The notes beneath the pieces were generated by a model, which saw only the letters and a program-made list of their open reading frames with translations, had not been told where the DNA came from and searched no databases. Of a DNA stretch of 35,093 nt, positions 9,735-17,214 are shown one piece after another; within the stretch, counting starts at the first letter, position 1, and each line of letters starts with the position of its first letter. This DNA is from a virus. The position numbers were made by a program, and so were the translations under genes. The stretch is from positions 1 through 35,093 of IMG/VR virus record IMGVR_UViG_3300024229_000018. The stretch is one strand, 5' to 3'.

Positions 9735-10559
9735 TTACTCTTGCCAGCTGATAGAAACTAATCCAGCTGCATCACGAACAACAGCACCAGCTTTCATCAT
9801 GCCATTACATAGCCATGAAGTTTTCTGTGGAACCCAGTCAACTTTCGCTGTGATTTCCATTCCAGTTGCTAGTCCAACTGCTGATGAATGCCAAGCAAAA
9901 CCTTCACGAACACCAGACGATAAGTCTAGTCCGCCTTCCGCGCGTGTTTCGATAACGTGGAATTTGAAACCCATAAAAGTGTCTAGCTCACCAGATACCA
10001 AAGAACGAACTGAGTTGTAGTCAGCGCTTTGTACTTGAGTTACACTTAATAGATCCTCAAGACCAGCTGCTGATACTGCGATGTGACGATCGCTCGATGG
10101 TACTCCTTTATCAGTCATTGATTTTGAAGCTGTAATAAGCTTGGCTAGAGTTAATCCCGCAGAACCATGGGCAATTGATGTACCCGCAGTAGCTGCGTCC
10201 ATTGCATCTAAAATAAGTTGATCACGACGACGACCAAGTGCTCCAGCGATAGTTGTCTGTAGCTCAGTCTTTTCATCGAAGTTTACTTCTTTAGCGTCAA
10301 AGATGTCTGTGTACTCTGGCGCGTTCCAGTTGGTTAGAGTACAGTTGATCAAAGAATGAGAGATACCCATTGCAACAACATCTGCTGATGTGTTCTTCTG
10401 GTTGGCAAGGCCTTTACCCATTGCTCTGAATTTATAAATGTCACCAACAACATCATTACGATTAGTGACAGTGTCTTTTAGGCCACCATTTGTTTGGAAA
10501 ACGTGCTTGACTTCAGAGTCAAACAGCTGTTGGGCAGCGGATGATAAATTTGCGGACAT
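9735..10559 (-). CDS. Major capsid protein (274 aa)
   Basis: This is the main shell protein, probably with the HK97-type fold. It starts with a short N-arm (MSANLSSAAQQLFDSEVKHV). A central acidic stretch and a C-terminal beta-rich part with GFAWHSSAVGLATG and VDWVPQKTSWLCNGMMKAGAVV are typical of small podovirus coat proteins. It lies between scaffold and tail tubular A, as expected. The start has a very strong Shine-Dalgarno (GGAGG five bases before ATG), its own upstream promoter and a downstream terminator, fitting a need for high expression. G+C content is higher here than in neighbouring tail genes. Confidence 0.9.
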   Translation of the reverse strand: MSANLSSAAQQLFDSEVKHVFQTNGGLKDTVTNRNDVVGDIYKFRAMGKGLANQKNTSADVVAMGISHSLINCTLTNWNAPEYTDIFDAKEVNFDEKTELQTTIAGALGRRRDQLILDAMDAATAGTSIAHGSAGLTLAKLITASKSMTDKGVPSSDRHIAVSAAGLEDLLSVTQVQSADYNSVRSLVSGELDTFMGFKFHVIETRAEGGLDLSSGVREGFAWHSSAVGLATGMEITAKVDWVPQKTSWLCNGMMKAGAVVRDAAGLVSISWQE

Positions 10560-10605
10560 AAGTCCTCCTTTATAGTTAGTTAAAAAATTACCTTTTTTGC
10601 CGGGT

Positions 10606-10620
10606 GTCCGCCATGCGGGC
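10606..10620 (-). other. GC-rich hairpin in capsid 5' leader
   Basis: A six-pair stem with a three-base loop lies inside a short G+C-rich patch (about 10598-10630) in the otherwise AT-rich leader between the capsid promoter and its ribosome binding site. It could stabilise the capsid mRNA 5' end, or hold a regulatory fold. No known RNA family is recognised. Confidence 0.4.
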
Positions 10621-10677
10621 CGAAGTCCTACCTAGCTGGGTTCTATAAAGAAGTGTCCAATGGCTGGATTTTCTCTG

Positions 10678-10707
10678 ATTATAAGCTACAAATCGTTTCT
10701 TGTGCAA
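10678..10707 (-). promoter_or_regulatory. Putative capsid promoter
   Basis: On the minus strand TATAAT (10678-10683) is a perfect -10 box. TTGCAC (10702-10707) is a weak -35 at 18 bases. The start would lie near 10671, giving a leader of about 110 bases before the capsid ATG. Two TTGTATC motifs (plus strand) lie just upstream at 10712-10718 and 10754-10760, the same heptamer found at the lysogeny switch. This is the first real gap in the leftward gene series. Confidence 0.5.
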
Positions 10708-10791
10708 CAAATTGTATCTTTTTTTGGTGGTTACTTAGGGCAACCAATCCCACTTGTATCTAACTAGGCCGGAGAAATATGAGGAGAGCTA

Positions 10792-10977
10792 TCAAGCCTG
10801 TTTAGATTGGCAGTGAACCTGGGAGAAATTTGTCCATGCCTCATATCCCGCGTTAAACTCATCAATAACCTTTTGTGGCCCATAAATAAGATCATGATCC
10901 TTTCCATCCCTGGCACAAAAATAACCAATTTGCCAGGCCCAAGGTTTGGTTTTATGACGACTATTATTATTGTCCAT
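10792..10977 (-). CDS. Small conserved-looking phage protein (61 aa)
   Basis: The function is unknown. The ATG at 10977 lies 11 bases inside the end of the scaffold gene; a TTG four codons earlier is less likely. The sequence has a compact aromatic core, PWAWQIGYFCARDGKD, and ends with a charged tail. Similar tiny proteins with a GYFCARDG-type motif occur near phage structural genes, but I cannot assign a role. No strong Shine-Dalgarno is visible, which suggests translational coupling to scaffold. Confidence 0.55.
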   Translation of the reverse strand: MDNNNSRHKTKPWAWQIGYFCARDGKDHDLIYGPQKVIDEFNAGYEAWTNFSQVHCQSKQA

Positions 10978-11680
10978 AGAACTGTTCAAACTTTTCTGCT
11001 ACTTCTTGTCGGAATGCTGCTGATTCTTTGTACTTTGGATCAGCTATCATTTCTTTTAATGCAGCTTCATTCATTCCAGGAGCTCTAACTGTGTTAGATG
11101 TTGGCATTTTGCCCTCAGAAGTTTTAGCAATTAGAGCTTCCAATACTTCAACACCGGCAGCTGTCGTTGCTAAACCTTTAAAGCCTTCATATTGATCTGG
11201 AGTCAAATTACCTTTACCCCAATCACCAAGATCTCTTAACCTGGCATTTGCATTTTTACCTAGTGCCTGGATCTCAATCGACTTCGCAGCTTCTGGATCA
11301 TTAGCTTCTACTTCCATTCTTGCAAAGCCATGAAGCATTTGATCGAAAGTGTCCTGGCTCATGTTGGTTTCTTTCGCTACATTCTGGAACCATTCAATCC
11401 TCGGATCTTCCATATCGAACTCGCCTGGCAGATCTTCTGGTGCTTTTATTTCGTAACCGGCTTCTGGCGATCCAGTGAAACCTCCGAACTTTTTTTCGAG
11501 TTCAGCATAGGCTTTGGCCTGGTCCTCCACTGATTTGTATTTATCTTTTAACCATTCTGGTTTTTCACCATCTTCTGGCGCAGCTGCTTCGACTTCAGTT
11601 GATTCAACTGTTTCTGTTGCAGCTTCTTCTGTTGTAGTTTCTTCTACTGGGTTTTCGTCTATCAAAGTTTCTTCGCTCAT
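10967..11680 (-). CDS. Capsid scaffolding/assembly protein (237 aa)
   Basis: This protein guides prohead assembly and leaves before DNA packaging. The first 45 residues are extremely acidic (Glu/Thr/Val/Ala). A segment PEWLKDKYKSVEDQAKAYAELEKKFG near residues 41-66 is the signature of T7-like capsid assembly proteins. The remainder is helical and ends with a basic/aromatic tail (VAEKFEQFYGQ), typical for scaffold binding to coat. It sits between the portal-side small gene and the capsid. Confidence 0.88.
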   Translation of the reverse strand: MSEETLIDENPVEETTTEEAATETVESTEVEAAAPEDGEKPEWLKDKYKSVEDQAKAYAELEKKFGGFTGSPEAGYEIKAPEDLPGEFDMEDPRIEWFQNVAKETNMSQDTFDQMLHGFARMEVEANDPEAAKSIEIQALGKNANARLRDLGDWGKGNLTPDQYEGFKGLATTAAGVEVLEALIAKTSEGKMPTSNTVRAPGMNEAALKEMIADPKYKESAAFRQEVAEKFEQFYGQ

Positions 11681-11694
11681 ATTATCTCCAATGT

Positions 11695-11973
11695 TTATTT
11701 TTTATCTGCCAAAGACAACTGATCAATGATCTGTCTAACTATGTTGTTTTGGCCCTCTCTGATCCCGGCACCGAATTGTGTCGAGTTTGGATTTAGCACT
11801 GGCTTATCAATCGTAATAGATTTCAGCCGATCCAGAACGTATTGCCCCGCATCTGTACTAAAACATTCTTGGAACTGGCCCGCTATTTCATGCGACTTGG
11901 CTTCGTTCTCTTTCCTGGCTTTTTGTATTTCTTTACCATCTAAATCTAATTTATCCCAACTGCTCTCCGCCAC
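11695..11973 (-). CDS. Bbp19-like small phage protein (92 aa)
   Basis: The protein shows the pattern of the Bbp19-like phage family: FQECFSTDAGQYVLDRL near residues 34-50 and a C-terminal GIREGQNNIVRQI segment. Members usually lie next to the portal in podoviruses; their function is not known. The start is GTG at 11973, inside the last 23 bases of the portal gene, preceded by GGAGATGCAAG as ribosome binding site. No ATG is available that would keep the N-terminal region. Confidence 0.75.
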   Translation of the reverse strand: MAESSWDKLDLDGKEIQKARKENEAKSHEIAGQFQECFSTDAGQYVLDRLKSITIDKPVLNPNSTQFGAGIREGQNNIVRQIIDQLSLADKK

Positions 11974-13504
11974 CTTGCATCTCCTGTTGTGCTTGCATCG
12001 CTTCTGTTGCTTGCGCTTGCAATTCCGTTCTCTCTTCTTTCGATCTAATCAGCTCTTGATCAATACCAAGCTTCTTACCTATATAAGCCGGCATATCTTC
12101 CATCCTTGTTCCCAACGCAAAGACTTCTGGTCCAAGAGCCATAGCCATTTCCATGTATTGCTGAACTGCTAACATATCTTCTTGATCCTGTGCCCTGGCT
12201 AATGGTGAAGTATGCTTGATCGTGACTTCACGACCATCCACTTTAAACTCACCAAGCTTGCCATTCTTCTTCAAGATATATACAGCTCGCTTAACAATCT
12301 TCTCGATAAATTCAGTCTGTAACCTGGAGAAAGCTGATCCAGCATCCATGACTAACTCTTGACCACGCAATGACATTTCAGTTGCTGTCTTTGTTGGAGA
12401 GTCCATACCGCCATAAGGTTCAGCAAACAAACATTTGTTAATACTTTCTCTAAGATCTTCCATGACTAATTCAGATACATTGAAGTCACCAGCTCTGTCC
12501 AGGGGACGTAATGTTGGATTTGAGCTGTCGTTAGATCCGACCGGGATGGCTGTACCTGGCTCCAGGTTGATGTTATATGGATTGATAACTCCATCATCAG
12601 TTACTGTGTAGATCCCAGAAATAGCCAGGGCAGCATTGCGAAGAGCAAACTCACTGACTTTATTGACTGTTTTGATCGCGGGTAATACTTGCATGACTCT
12701 ACCACGACCAAGGATCTCACCTGGTACAACCATTTCCCGGAACACGATCCAAGGAGAAACTTCGTAATACCTAGTAAATATCACTTTTTGATGCTCTCTC
12801 TCGATCACGCACTGATAATAAGCGTTCTCTTTTGGAGCAAATACTGTGCCTTCGATCAGATCGATCTTAGCATCTGGCTTGTCTTTTACTTTTCTTGCAG
12901 CTTCATCTGATAACTCAGCGCCTGGCCAGATCCTTTCTACGTGCCTAGCTGGTACAGAATGAACTCTCCAGATCGTTTCGATAGATCCTTTTGGTCCTTC
13001 TTCTGGATAGAGATCAGCAAGCGGAACTGCTGTGAAGTGTAATAATGAATCGCCACCTGGTTCAGCTTCCTCTAACATCAAAGCGCCTGTTGATACGCTG
13101 AGATCTAGTAAAGCTTCATGTGCCTGTGTAGCAAAGTTTGAATGATTAATGTGATCAAATAAAATATCGTTGGCTTCGTCCAAATACTCCTGGACTTCTT
13201 CTTCATCTTCAACGACTTCTGATCCTACAACTAATTTGGTCCACTGTCGCCAGGGCGGAATGAGAGTAGCTTGTAATCTTGAAGCAAACTTCTGGACTCC
13301 CATGACTGCGGTCGAGTCATAGATGTCGACATTCTTTTTTTGTCCTGGAGTATGAAGGGAGAAGTTTTCACGCTGCGGTAGTGCAAAATCATAACATTCT
13401 CTGAGATGATTGATCCAAGGATCCTTTCTGCTTCTAGCTGCTTCGTATCGAGCTATCAGTTCTTTAACTGTCCCCAGCTCTTTAGGGATCTTAAATTTAG
13501 ACAT
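11951..13504 (-). CDS. Portal / head-tail connector protein (517 aa)
   Basis: This protein forms the dodecameric channel for DNA packaging and ejection. The N-terminal region is typical for T7-like head-tail connectors: RYEAARSRKDPWINHLRECYDF followed by a DSTAVMGVQKFASRL motif near residues 63-77 and a PPWRQW motif near 83-88. The centre contains VVPGEILGRGRVMQVLPAIKT, and the C-terminus is Gln-rich (QAQATEAMQAQQEMQGGG), also usual. The length matches the family (500-550 residues). The start is one base after the small basic gene. Confidence 0.92.
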   Translation of the reverse strand: MSKFKIPKELGTVKELIARYEAARSRKDPWINHLRECYDFALPQRENFSLHTPGQKKNVDIYDSTAVMGVQKFASRLQATLIPPWRQWTKLVVGSEVVEDEEEVQEYLDEANDILFDHINHSNFATQAHEALLDLSVSTGALMLEEAEPGGDSLLHFTAVPLADLYPEEGPKGSIETIWRVHSVPARHVERIWPGAELSDEAARKVKDKPDAKIDLIEGTVFAPKENAYYQCVIEREHQKVIFTRYYEVSPWIVFREMVVPGEILGRGRVMQVLPAIKTVNKVSEFALRNAALAISGIYTVTDDGVINPYNINLEPGTAIPVGSNDSSNPTLRPLDRAGDFNVSELVMEDLRESINKCLFAEPYGGMDSPTKTATEMSLRGQELVMDAGSAFSRLQTEFIEKIVKRAVYILKKNGKLGEFKVDGREVTIKHTSPLARAQDQEDMLAVQQYMEMAMALGPEVFALGTRMEDMPAYIGKKLGIDQELIRSKEERTELQAQATEAMQAQQEMQGGGEQLG

Positions 13505-13505
13505 A

Positions 13506-13697
13506 TTAACCTAAGGTGTTGCTGTAAATACCTCTTTCATCACCAGAGATCAGACTCATGCGTCCTTGCTTGGCACGTTTACGAGCTTCTTCTCTAGCTG
13601 CAATTTGCTTGTCAAGTTTGACATCTTCTTTCTCTTGCCTAACTTCAGCTTTAGTTTTAGCTGGTGGTGGTGCTGGTGCTGCTTTCCTTTTTCCCAT
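13506..13697 (-). CDS. Small basic phage protein (63 aa)
   Basis: A Lys/Ala/Pro-rich head is followed by a charged helix and an ending ARKRAKQGRMSLISGDERG. Short proteins with an RAKQGRxSLI motif are common directly before podovirus portal genes. Their role is not established. The gene overlaps the preceding 159-residue gene by 41 bases and ends just ahead of the portal start. Confidence 0.65.
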   Translation of the reverse strand: MGKRKAAPAPPPAKTKAEVRQEKEDVKLDKQIAAREEARKRAKQGRMSLISGDERGIYSNTLG

Positions 13698-14136
13698 GAT
13701 GCTCCTTGATTAAATGTTTATACAATTGATTCGCGGTGTATATATGCCAGGTTCTTAAACCGCCAATCCCTAACAAGGCCTTAGTTTGCTCAACACAAGT
13801 GCAAAGTGTTGGCCAGGGATTTCGGATCCTGGTGTTATCACGACGAATATTAACGTGGATTATAACACTACAATTAGTATCGCTGACAACATTTTGTATC
13901 TTATGTTGTGGACCAAAGGGTAAAACGTGGATGTCAGTCCCGCCAAGCCTAGGATTAAAAGAGATCCAATTGAATCCATCCCAACGTACTGCCCACACAT
14001 GACGAATGCCTGGTTTAAGCAATTTGGCAAGTTTCCAGGGCATATCACCATGCTCGAATATAACGTACCATTCAGCAAAGTCATACTTCCAATCTTCGAT
14101 CAGTGAGTGCTTGAGCCAGCTCAAAAGATCTTCCAA
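13657..14136 (-). CDS. Conserved phage protein of unknown function (159 aa), possibly papain-like
   Basis: An N-terminal half has the pattern IRHVWAVRWDGFNWISFNP, and a later segment reads CTCVEQTKALLGI followed by WHIYTANQLYKHLI. The spacing of His (near residue 46) and Cys (near 112) could suit a permuted papain-like amidase, but this is only a guess. The C-terminus is a Ser/Thr tail. It overlaps the terminase end by 16 bases and the next small gene by 41. If enzymatic, it is one of few candidates for peptidoglycan hydrolysis in this genome. Confidence 0.6.
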   Translation of the reverse strand: MEDLLSWLKHSLIEDWKYDFAEWYVIFEHGDMPWKLAKLLKPGIRHVWAVRWDGFNWISFNPRLGGTDIHVLPFGPQHKIQNVVSDTNCSVIIHVNIRRDNTRIRNPWPTLCTCVEQTKALLGIGGLRTWHIYTANQLYKHLIKEHHGKKESSTSTTTS

Positions 14137-15398
14137 TCCTGTTTGAGAACAGCTGGACCATTCATACCTTCATGACGTTTATCAATCCAGGCGACAGCGA
14201 AATATCGGAAGGCATCAGCTCCATGTGAGCTCCAATCATGTAGTGGGCGATCCTTGTAAACTCTTTTGTCCTCGTCATACTCGCAGCGGTAATAACTCAG
14301 AGCTCTGATTCCATCAGCGCAGCGATTCTCATCAAAATAACACCTAGGCAATATTCTCCTGGCAGCTTCTATGCCATCCATGATCGGTAGATTCGGTGTG
14401 ACTCGGAACACAATCCCCATTTGCCTGGCTTGATCCTTTCTTGATTTACCAGTGGTCAGCTCTCGTACTTGAATATCATGAGGGGCCCAGTGATCTCCAA
14501 AGGTGATGCCATGCGTATCTCGAAAGTCATGCAGCCAATTGATGTAATGTTGTAACCCTTCTCCGCTGTTCTCATAGTAACCAACAACTCGCAGCTCAGT
14601 GCCAGCTCTCTGGATCAGCCAGATTGAGGTTGCGTCTGCTATTCCAAGATCCCAGAATGAATGAACCGGCAGCACTGGATCAATTGGAACTTTGGTGATC
14701 CTGTTGTCCTCCCTGGCTGCTTCGATCTGCCTGGCATAATAGGCACCCTTCCTGTTTTCTAGTGGCTCTCCAAGCCAGATATGCTTGTATAGAGCTTTAT
14801 CGACTTTCTCCAGGTGTACCCTTTCCTTCTCCAAAGTTTCTGGAAAAAATGGGTTGTCAACGTAATTGACTTTGACTACGTATGAATCTTCTGGTGGATT
14901 GACTACAAACCTTTGGTAAGTTGGATCCAGCAGATCCTGGGCATTAAACGAGATCCAGATCTCACTGCCTGGAGCTCTTATGGTCGGAATAAGAGTATCG
15001 TAACTGACTGAAGTGATTTTTTCTGCTTCTTCGAGCCATACCACCTGGATTCCTTCCATTGATTTGATCTTGGTGATGTTTGATCTGAGTCCTTCAAAGC
15101 TAAACCTGGATCCATTACGACCAATGATCTGTGTCTTTTGAATGTCAAAGAAATCTTCCAGGCCCATTCGCTCGATCGTATCAGCAAGGAGCAGCAGCAC
15201 TGAGTCATTGATCGACTTCTGGATCTCCCTGGCGCATAAGATCCTGGTCTTTTCTCGGTAAGCTCTCATGATCAAGAGCTGCGCGATCGTCCAGGATTTG
15301 CCAGATCCTCGCCCTCCATGTGCTACTTTGTATCGATGAGGATTTAAGAAGGGTTCAAACTTCTCAGTGATTTGTATGCGGAGCTTCGTCGTCGTCAT
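14121..15398 (-). CDS. terL: Terminase large subunit (425 aa)
   Basis: This is the ATP-driven DNA packaging motor and nuclease. Walker A is GGRGSGKS at residues 28-35, and Walker B is VVWLEEA at 119-125, with the catalytic Glu pair. The C-terminal nuclease shows FWDLGIADATSIWL (Asp 250), HDIQ (Asp 308) and DWSSHGADAFRY (Asp 395), the three acidic positions of the RNase H-like fold. The length fits the family. The start overlaps the zinc-binding small gene by 35 bases. It is unusually dense in GATC (about 25) and CCWGG (about 14) by hand count. Confidence 0.95.
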   Translation of the reverse strand: MTTTKLRIQITEKFEPFLNPHRYKVAHGGRGSGKSWTIAQLLIMRAYREKTRILCAREIQKSINDSVLLLLADTIERMGLEDFFDIQKTQIIGRNGSRFSFEGLRSNITKIKSMEGIQVVWLEEAEKITSVSYDTLIPTIRAPGSEIWISFNAQDLLDPTYQRFVVNPPEDSYVVKVNYVDNPFFPETLEKERVHLEKVDKALYKHIWLGEPLENRKGAYYARQIEAAREDNRITKVPIDPVLPVHSFWDLGIADATSIWLIQRAGTELRVVGYYENSGEGLQHYINWLHDFRDTHGITFGDHWAPHDIQVRELTTGKSRKDQARQMGIVFRVTPNLPIMDGIEAARRILPRCYFDENRCADGIRALSYYRCEYDEDKRVYKDRPLHDWSSHGADAFRYFAVAWIDKRHEGMNGPAVLKQDWKIF

Positions 15399-15555
15399 AA
15401 TGATTGAGATCGTGATAATGAACCATATCTACTATGGCTTGATAACACCAGGGACAAAATGCTACTTCAGTGATCCCAAAGTAACCTTCGATTCCACCAT
15501 CCATTTCGTCATATTCACTGGCACAAACATTGCATGTATGCTCTATCGAAGCCAT
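15364..15555 (-). CDS. Small zinc-ribbon-like protein (63 aa)
   Basis: Two Cys pairs, CNVC at residues 8-11 and CPWC at 34-37, flank a Gly/acidic loop (DEMDGGIEGYFGITEV). This is a probable zinc ribbon, common among small phage proteins with a GYFGI core. The C-terminus is His/Asp-rich, partly because it is co-encoded with the terminase start (35-base overlap). The function is unknown; nucleic-acid or terminase-associated binding is conceivable. Confidence 0.65.
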   Translation of the reverse strand: MASIEHTCNVCASEYDEMDGGIEGYFGITEVAFCPWCYQAIVDMVHYHDLNHYDDDEAPHTNH

Positions 15556-15701
15556 TGCATTTGATGAATGATATAAGGAGCGTAACCAATCCAGAAACCT
15601 AGAAAGATCCCAAGGTAAAGTTTGTTTATGGGTTGCTTATGGACTTCCACTTCGATTGGATAATCCACTGGTTGTTTGATCAAAGGCTTAACTCTTTTCA
15701 T
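15543..15701 (-). CDS. Small membrane protein (52 aa)
   Basis: The frame starts at ATG 15701, inside the end of the small terminase gene (14-base overlap), and ends inside the zinc-ribbon gene (13-base overlap). It has a basic N-terminal part, a single hydrophobic segment LYLGIFLGFWIGYAPYII (about residues 29-46) and a short tail. The tight overlaps on both sides and the clean membrane segment support it as real. Its role is unknown. Confidence 0.6.
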   Translation of the reverse strand: MKRVKPLIKQPVDYPIEVEVHKQPINKLYLGIFLGFWIGYAPYIIHQMQWLR

Positions 15702-16092
15702 TTCTTAATATCTCCACTTGTATGGTTGCTGGCATTGGGTTCTCTGGATCATTAGACATGACTTGCTTATCTAGTCCATGGATCCTCGCTTTGACGTTTA
15801 AAGCTGATATAGCTGCCCCAGGTTGGCCCAGGGATCTAGCTAATTGCCGATCCTCGTCAAGTTCTTTTGATAGTGATTCGACAGTCACCTCAAACTTTTT
15901 TTGTAGCGTTAATTGCAGCTCACCGATTCTTGTTGCAATCTTGGTGTTATCGAGAAGCGCTACTGCATTTCTATTTATCGAAGCTCCTTTCATTTTTTGA
16001 CAGTCATAACTCTGCCTATAAGCTTCACTTGCATTTCCTGTTTCAATATAGGATTTGCAAAACTTTTCTTGCTTTACTGTTAATTGGTTCAT
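15688..16092 (-). CDS. terS: Terminase small subunit (134 aa)
   Basis: This protein recognises phage DNA to begin packaging. The start MNQLTVKQEKFCKSYIETGNASEAYRQS (residues 1-28) is the classic opening of the terminase_2 family, whose first helices form the DNA-binding domain. The later part has VESLSKELDEDRQLARSLGQPGAAISALNVKARIHGL, also typical. ATG 16092 forms an ATGA overlap with the nuclease stop; an upstream GTG (16107) would be less well placed. Confidence 0.85.
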   Translation of the reverse strand: MNQLTVKQEKFCKSYIETGNASEAYRQSYDCQKMKGASINRNAVALLDNTKIATRIGELQLTLQKKFEVTVESLSKELDEDRQLARSLGQPGAAISALNVKARIHGLDKQVMSNDPENPMPATIQVEILRNEKS

Positions 16093-16481
16093 ACTTTTGC
16101 CCACCACTGATCCTCTATAAATTTATATTCTTTATCCACACTGATCATCAAACGATTGATCACTTCTATTACATCTTCCAAAGAGTAAACAACTTCAACA
16201 TGACCGCCCGCAGCTCTGATCCTTTCATGAAATTCAACCTGGACTTTGCTTAACCTTCCCTTCGGAGAGTTTGTTTTAGGCTTTTTAACTTCCAAACCAA
16301 TATATCTGCCAGAGTGAACGATCGTTAGATCTGGGACACCAGGCTTAACTCCTTCTCTCTTCAGTTTTGTCCCGGTCCTCAGATTTCTGCTGCCACCATT
16401 TGGAACTGCCCAATAACAAATGCCTTGAAGATCTAAATAATCACATATTGCTTTTTGGACCTGGTGCTCAACATCTGCCAC
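16089..16481 (-). CDS. VRR-NUC domain nuclease (130 aa)
   Basis: This is a small restriction-fold nuclease of the VRR-NUC family. Key segments are an N-terminal Glu in EHQVQKAICDYL, then GVKPGVPDLTIVHSGRYIGLEVKKP (residues 44-68) with the catalytic Asp and the Glu-x-Lys pair, and LSKVQVEFHERIRAAGG. Members act on branched or structured DNA and often lie in phage replication modules. The start is GTG at 16481, sharing a base with the stop of the preceding gene (TAGTG). Its stop overlaps the small terminase start. Confidence 0.88.
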   Translation of the reverse strand: MADVEHQVQKAICDYLDLQGICYWAVPNGGSRNLRTGTKLKREGVKPGVPDLTIVHSGRYIGLEVKKPKTNSPKGRLSKVQVEFHERIRAAGGHVEVVYSLEDVIEVINRLMISVDKEYKFIEDQWWAKV

Positions 16482-16633
16482 TATTTTTTCCCAGGCTTCT
16501 TTGGCACTGTAGTTTTTGCGATCAACTCTTCAAGATCTACTTGCCAAGGATCTGGCCAAACTCCAGAATGCTTTTCAGATTCTTCAATTCTTTTTCTAAT
16601 CTCCAACAATGCTTTCTTCAGCTCGTCGCTCAT
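16481..16633 (-). CDS. Small helical protein (50 aa)
   Basis: A short gene is locked between two others: ATG 16633 overlaps the stop of the helicase-loader gene (ATGA) and its own stop overlaps the nuclease start (TAGTG). The product is a charged helix (DELKKALLEIRKRIEE), then a WPDPW motif and a basic tail. No function is recognised. The double translational coupling is the main evidence that it is expressed. Confidence 0.6.
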   Translation of the reverse strand: MSDELKKALLEIRKRIEESEKHSGVWPDPWQVDLEELIAKTTVPKKPGKK

Positions 16634-17214
16634 GCGCTTCTCCTATTCATAAAATAATTAATAATGTTTTTCTGGTGATCGTCTTTCATTTTTTCGATCT
16701 TCTCTCTCCTGGCTTCTTGCTCATCGTCACTAATATCTAGCCACTGCGGTTGACAATGAAAATTAATCATCATCTGCGATTCTTGATTGGTCCAACCTCG
16801 ATGCTGTTTGTTGTAGTTCTTGAACCAGACCTGGACATAACCAGGTACTTCACTTTTAGGATGATCAAAAAAGAAACGATACTTGCCTTTATCATCAGCA
16901 TTCATCCACATCTGAGCATAGTCTTTTGTGGTTTCTCTTTTATCCTCCAGGCCTTTGTTAAGCTTTGGTCGCCCGCCACAATATTCAATAAACTTAGGAA
17001 GGGATGGTGCAAATTCTGATCCAGATCTTCTCACCAGTTCGATCCCATGTAATACATCCACCATGGGGATCCCAGATAAACCCTTGGACCACTCCTCGAT
17101 TAAAAAGTTCATCCATTCTTCATCATCATCCATCTTTGCAGCAAAAGAAGGGAACATCACTTTCAAAGTTGATATAGCTCTTGCTGCTGTTTTTTTCTCT
17201 TCTGCGATCATCAT
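16630..17214 (-). CDS. Putative lambda P-like helicase loader (194 aa)
   Basis: The pattern MFPSFAAKMDDDEEWMNFLIEEWSKGLSG (residues 19-47) followed by VLHGIELVR and FAPSLPKFIEYC near residues 68-79 resembles the N-terminal half of phage P-type replication proteins, which bring host DnaB helicase to the origin. The C-terminal part is charged and aromatic. It directly follows the initiator (ATGA-type overlap at 17211-17214), reproducing lambda O-P order. The assignment is by motif and position and is moderately sure. Confidence 0.6.
   Translation of the reverse strand: MMIAEEKKTAARAISTLKVMFPSFAAKMDDDEEWMNFLIEEWSKGLSGIPMVDVLHGIELVRRSGSEFAPSLPKFIEYCGGRPKLNKGLEDKRETTKDYAQMWMNADDKGKYRFFFDHPKSEVPGYVQVWFKNYNKQHRGWTNQESQMMINFHCQPQWLDISDDEQEARREKIEKMKDDHQKNIINYFMNRRSA

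Noticed and set aside
11726-12172. Plus-strand 148-codon frame under the portal and Bbp19-like genes
   Set aside because: Antisense to two well-supported genes; composition typical of a shadow frame (Leu/Ser/Phe-rich), no start signals.
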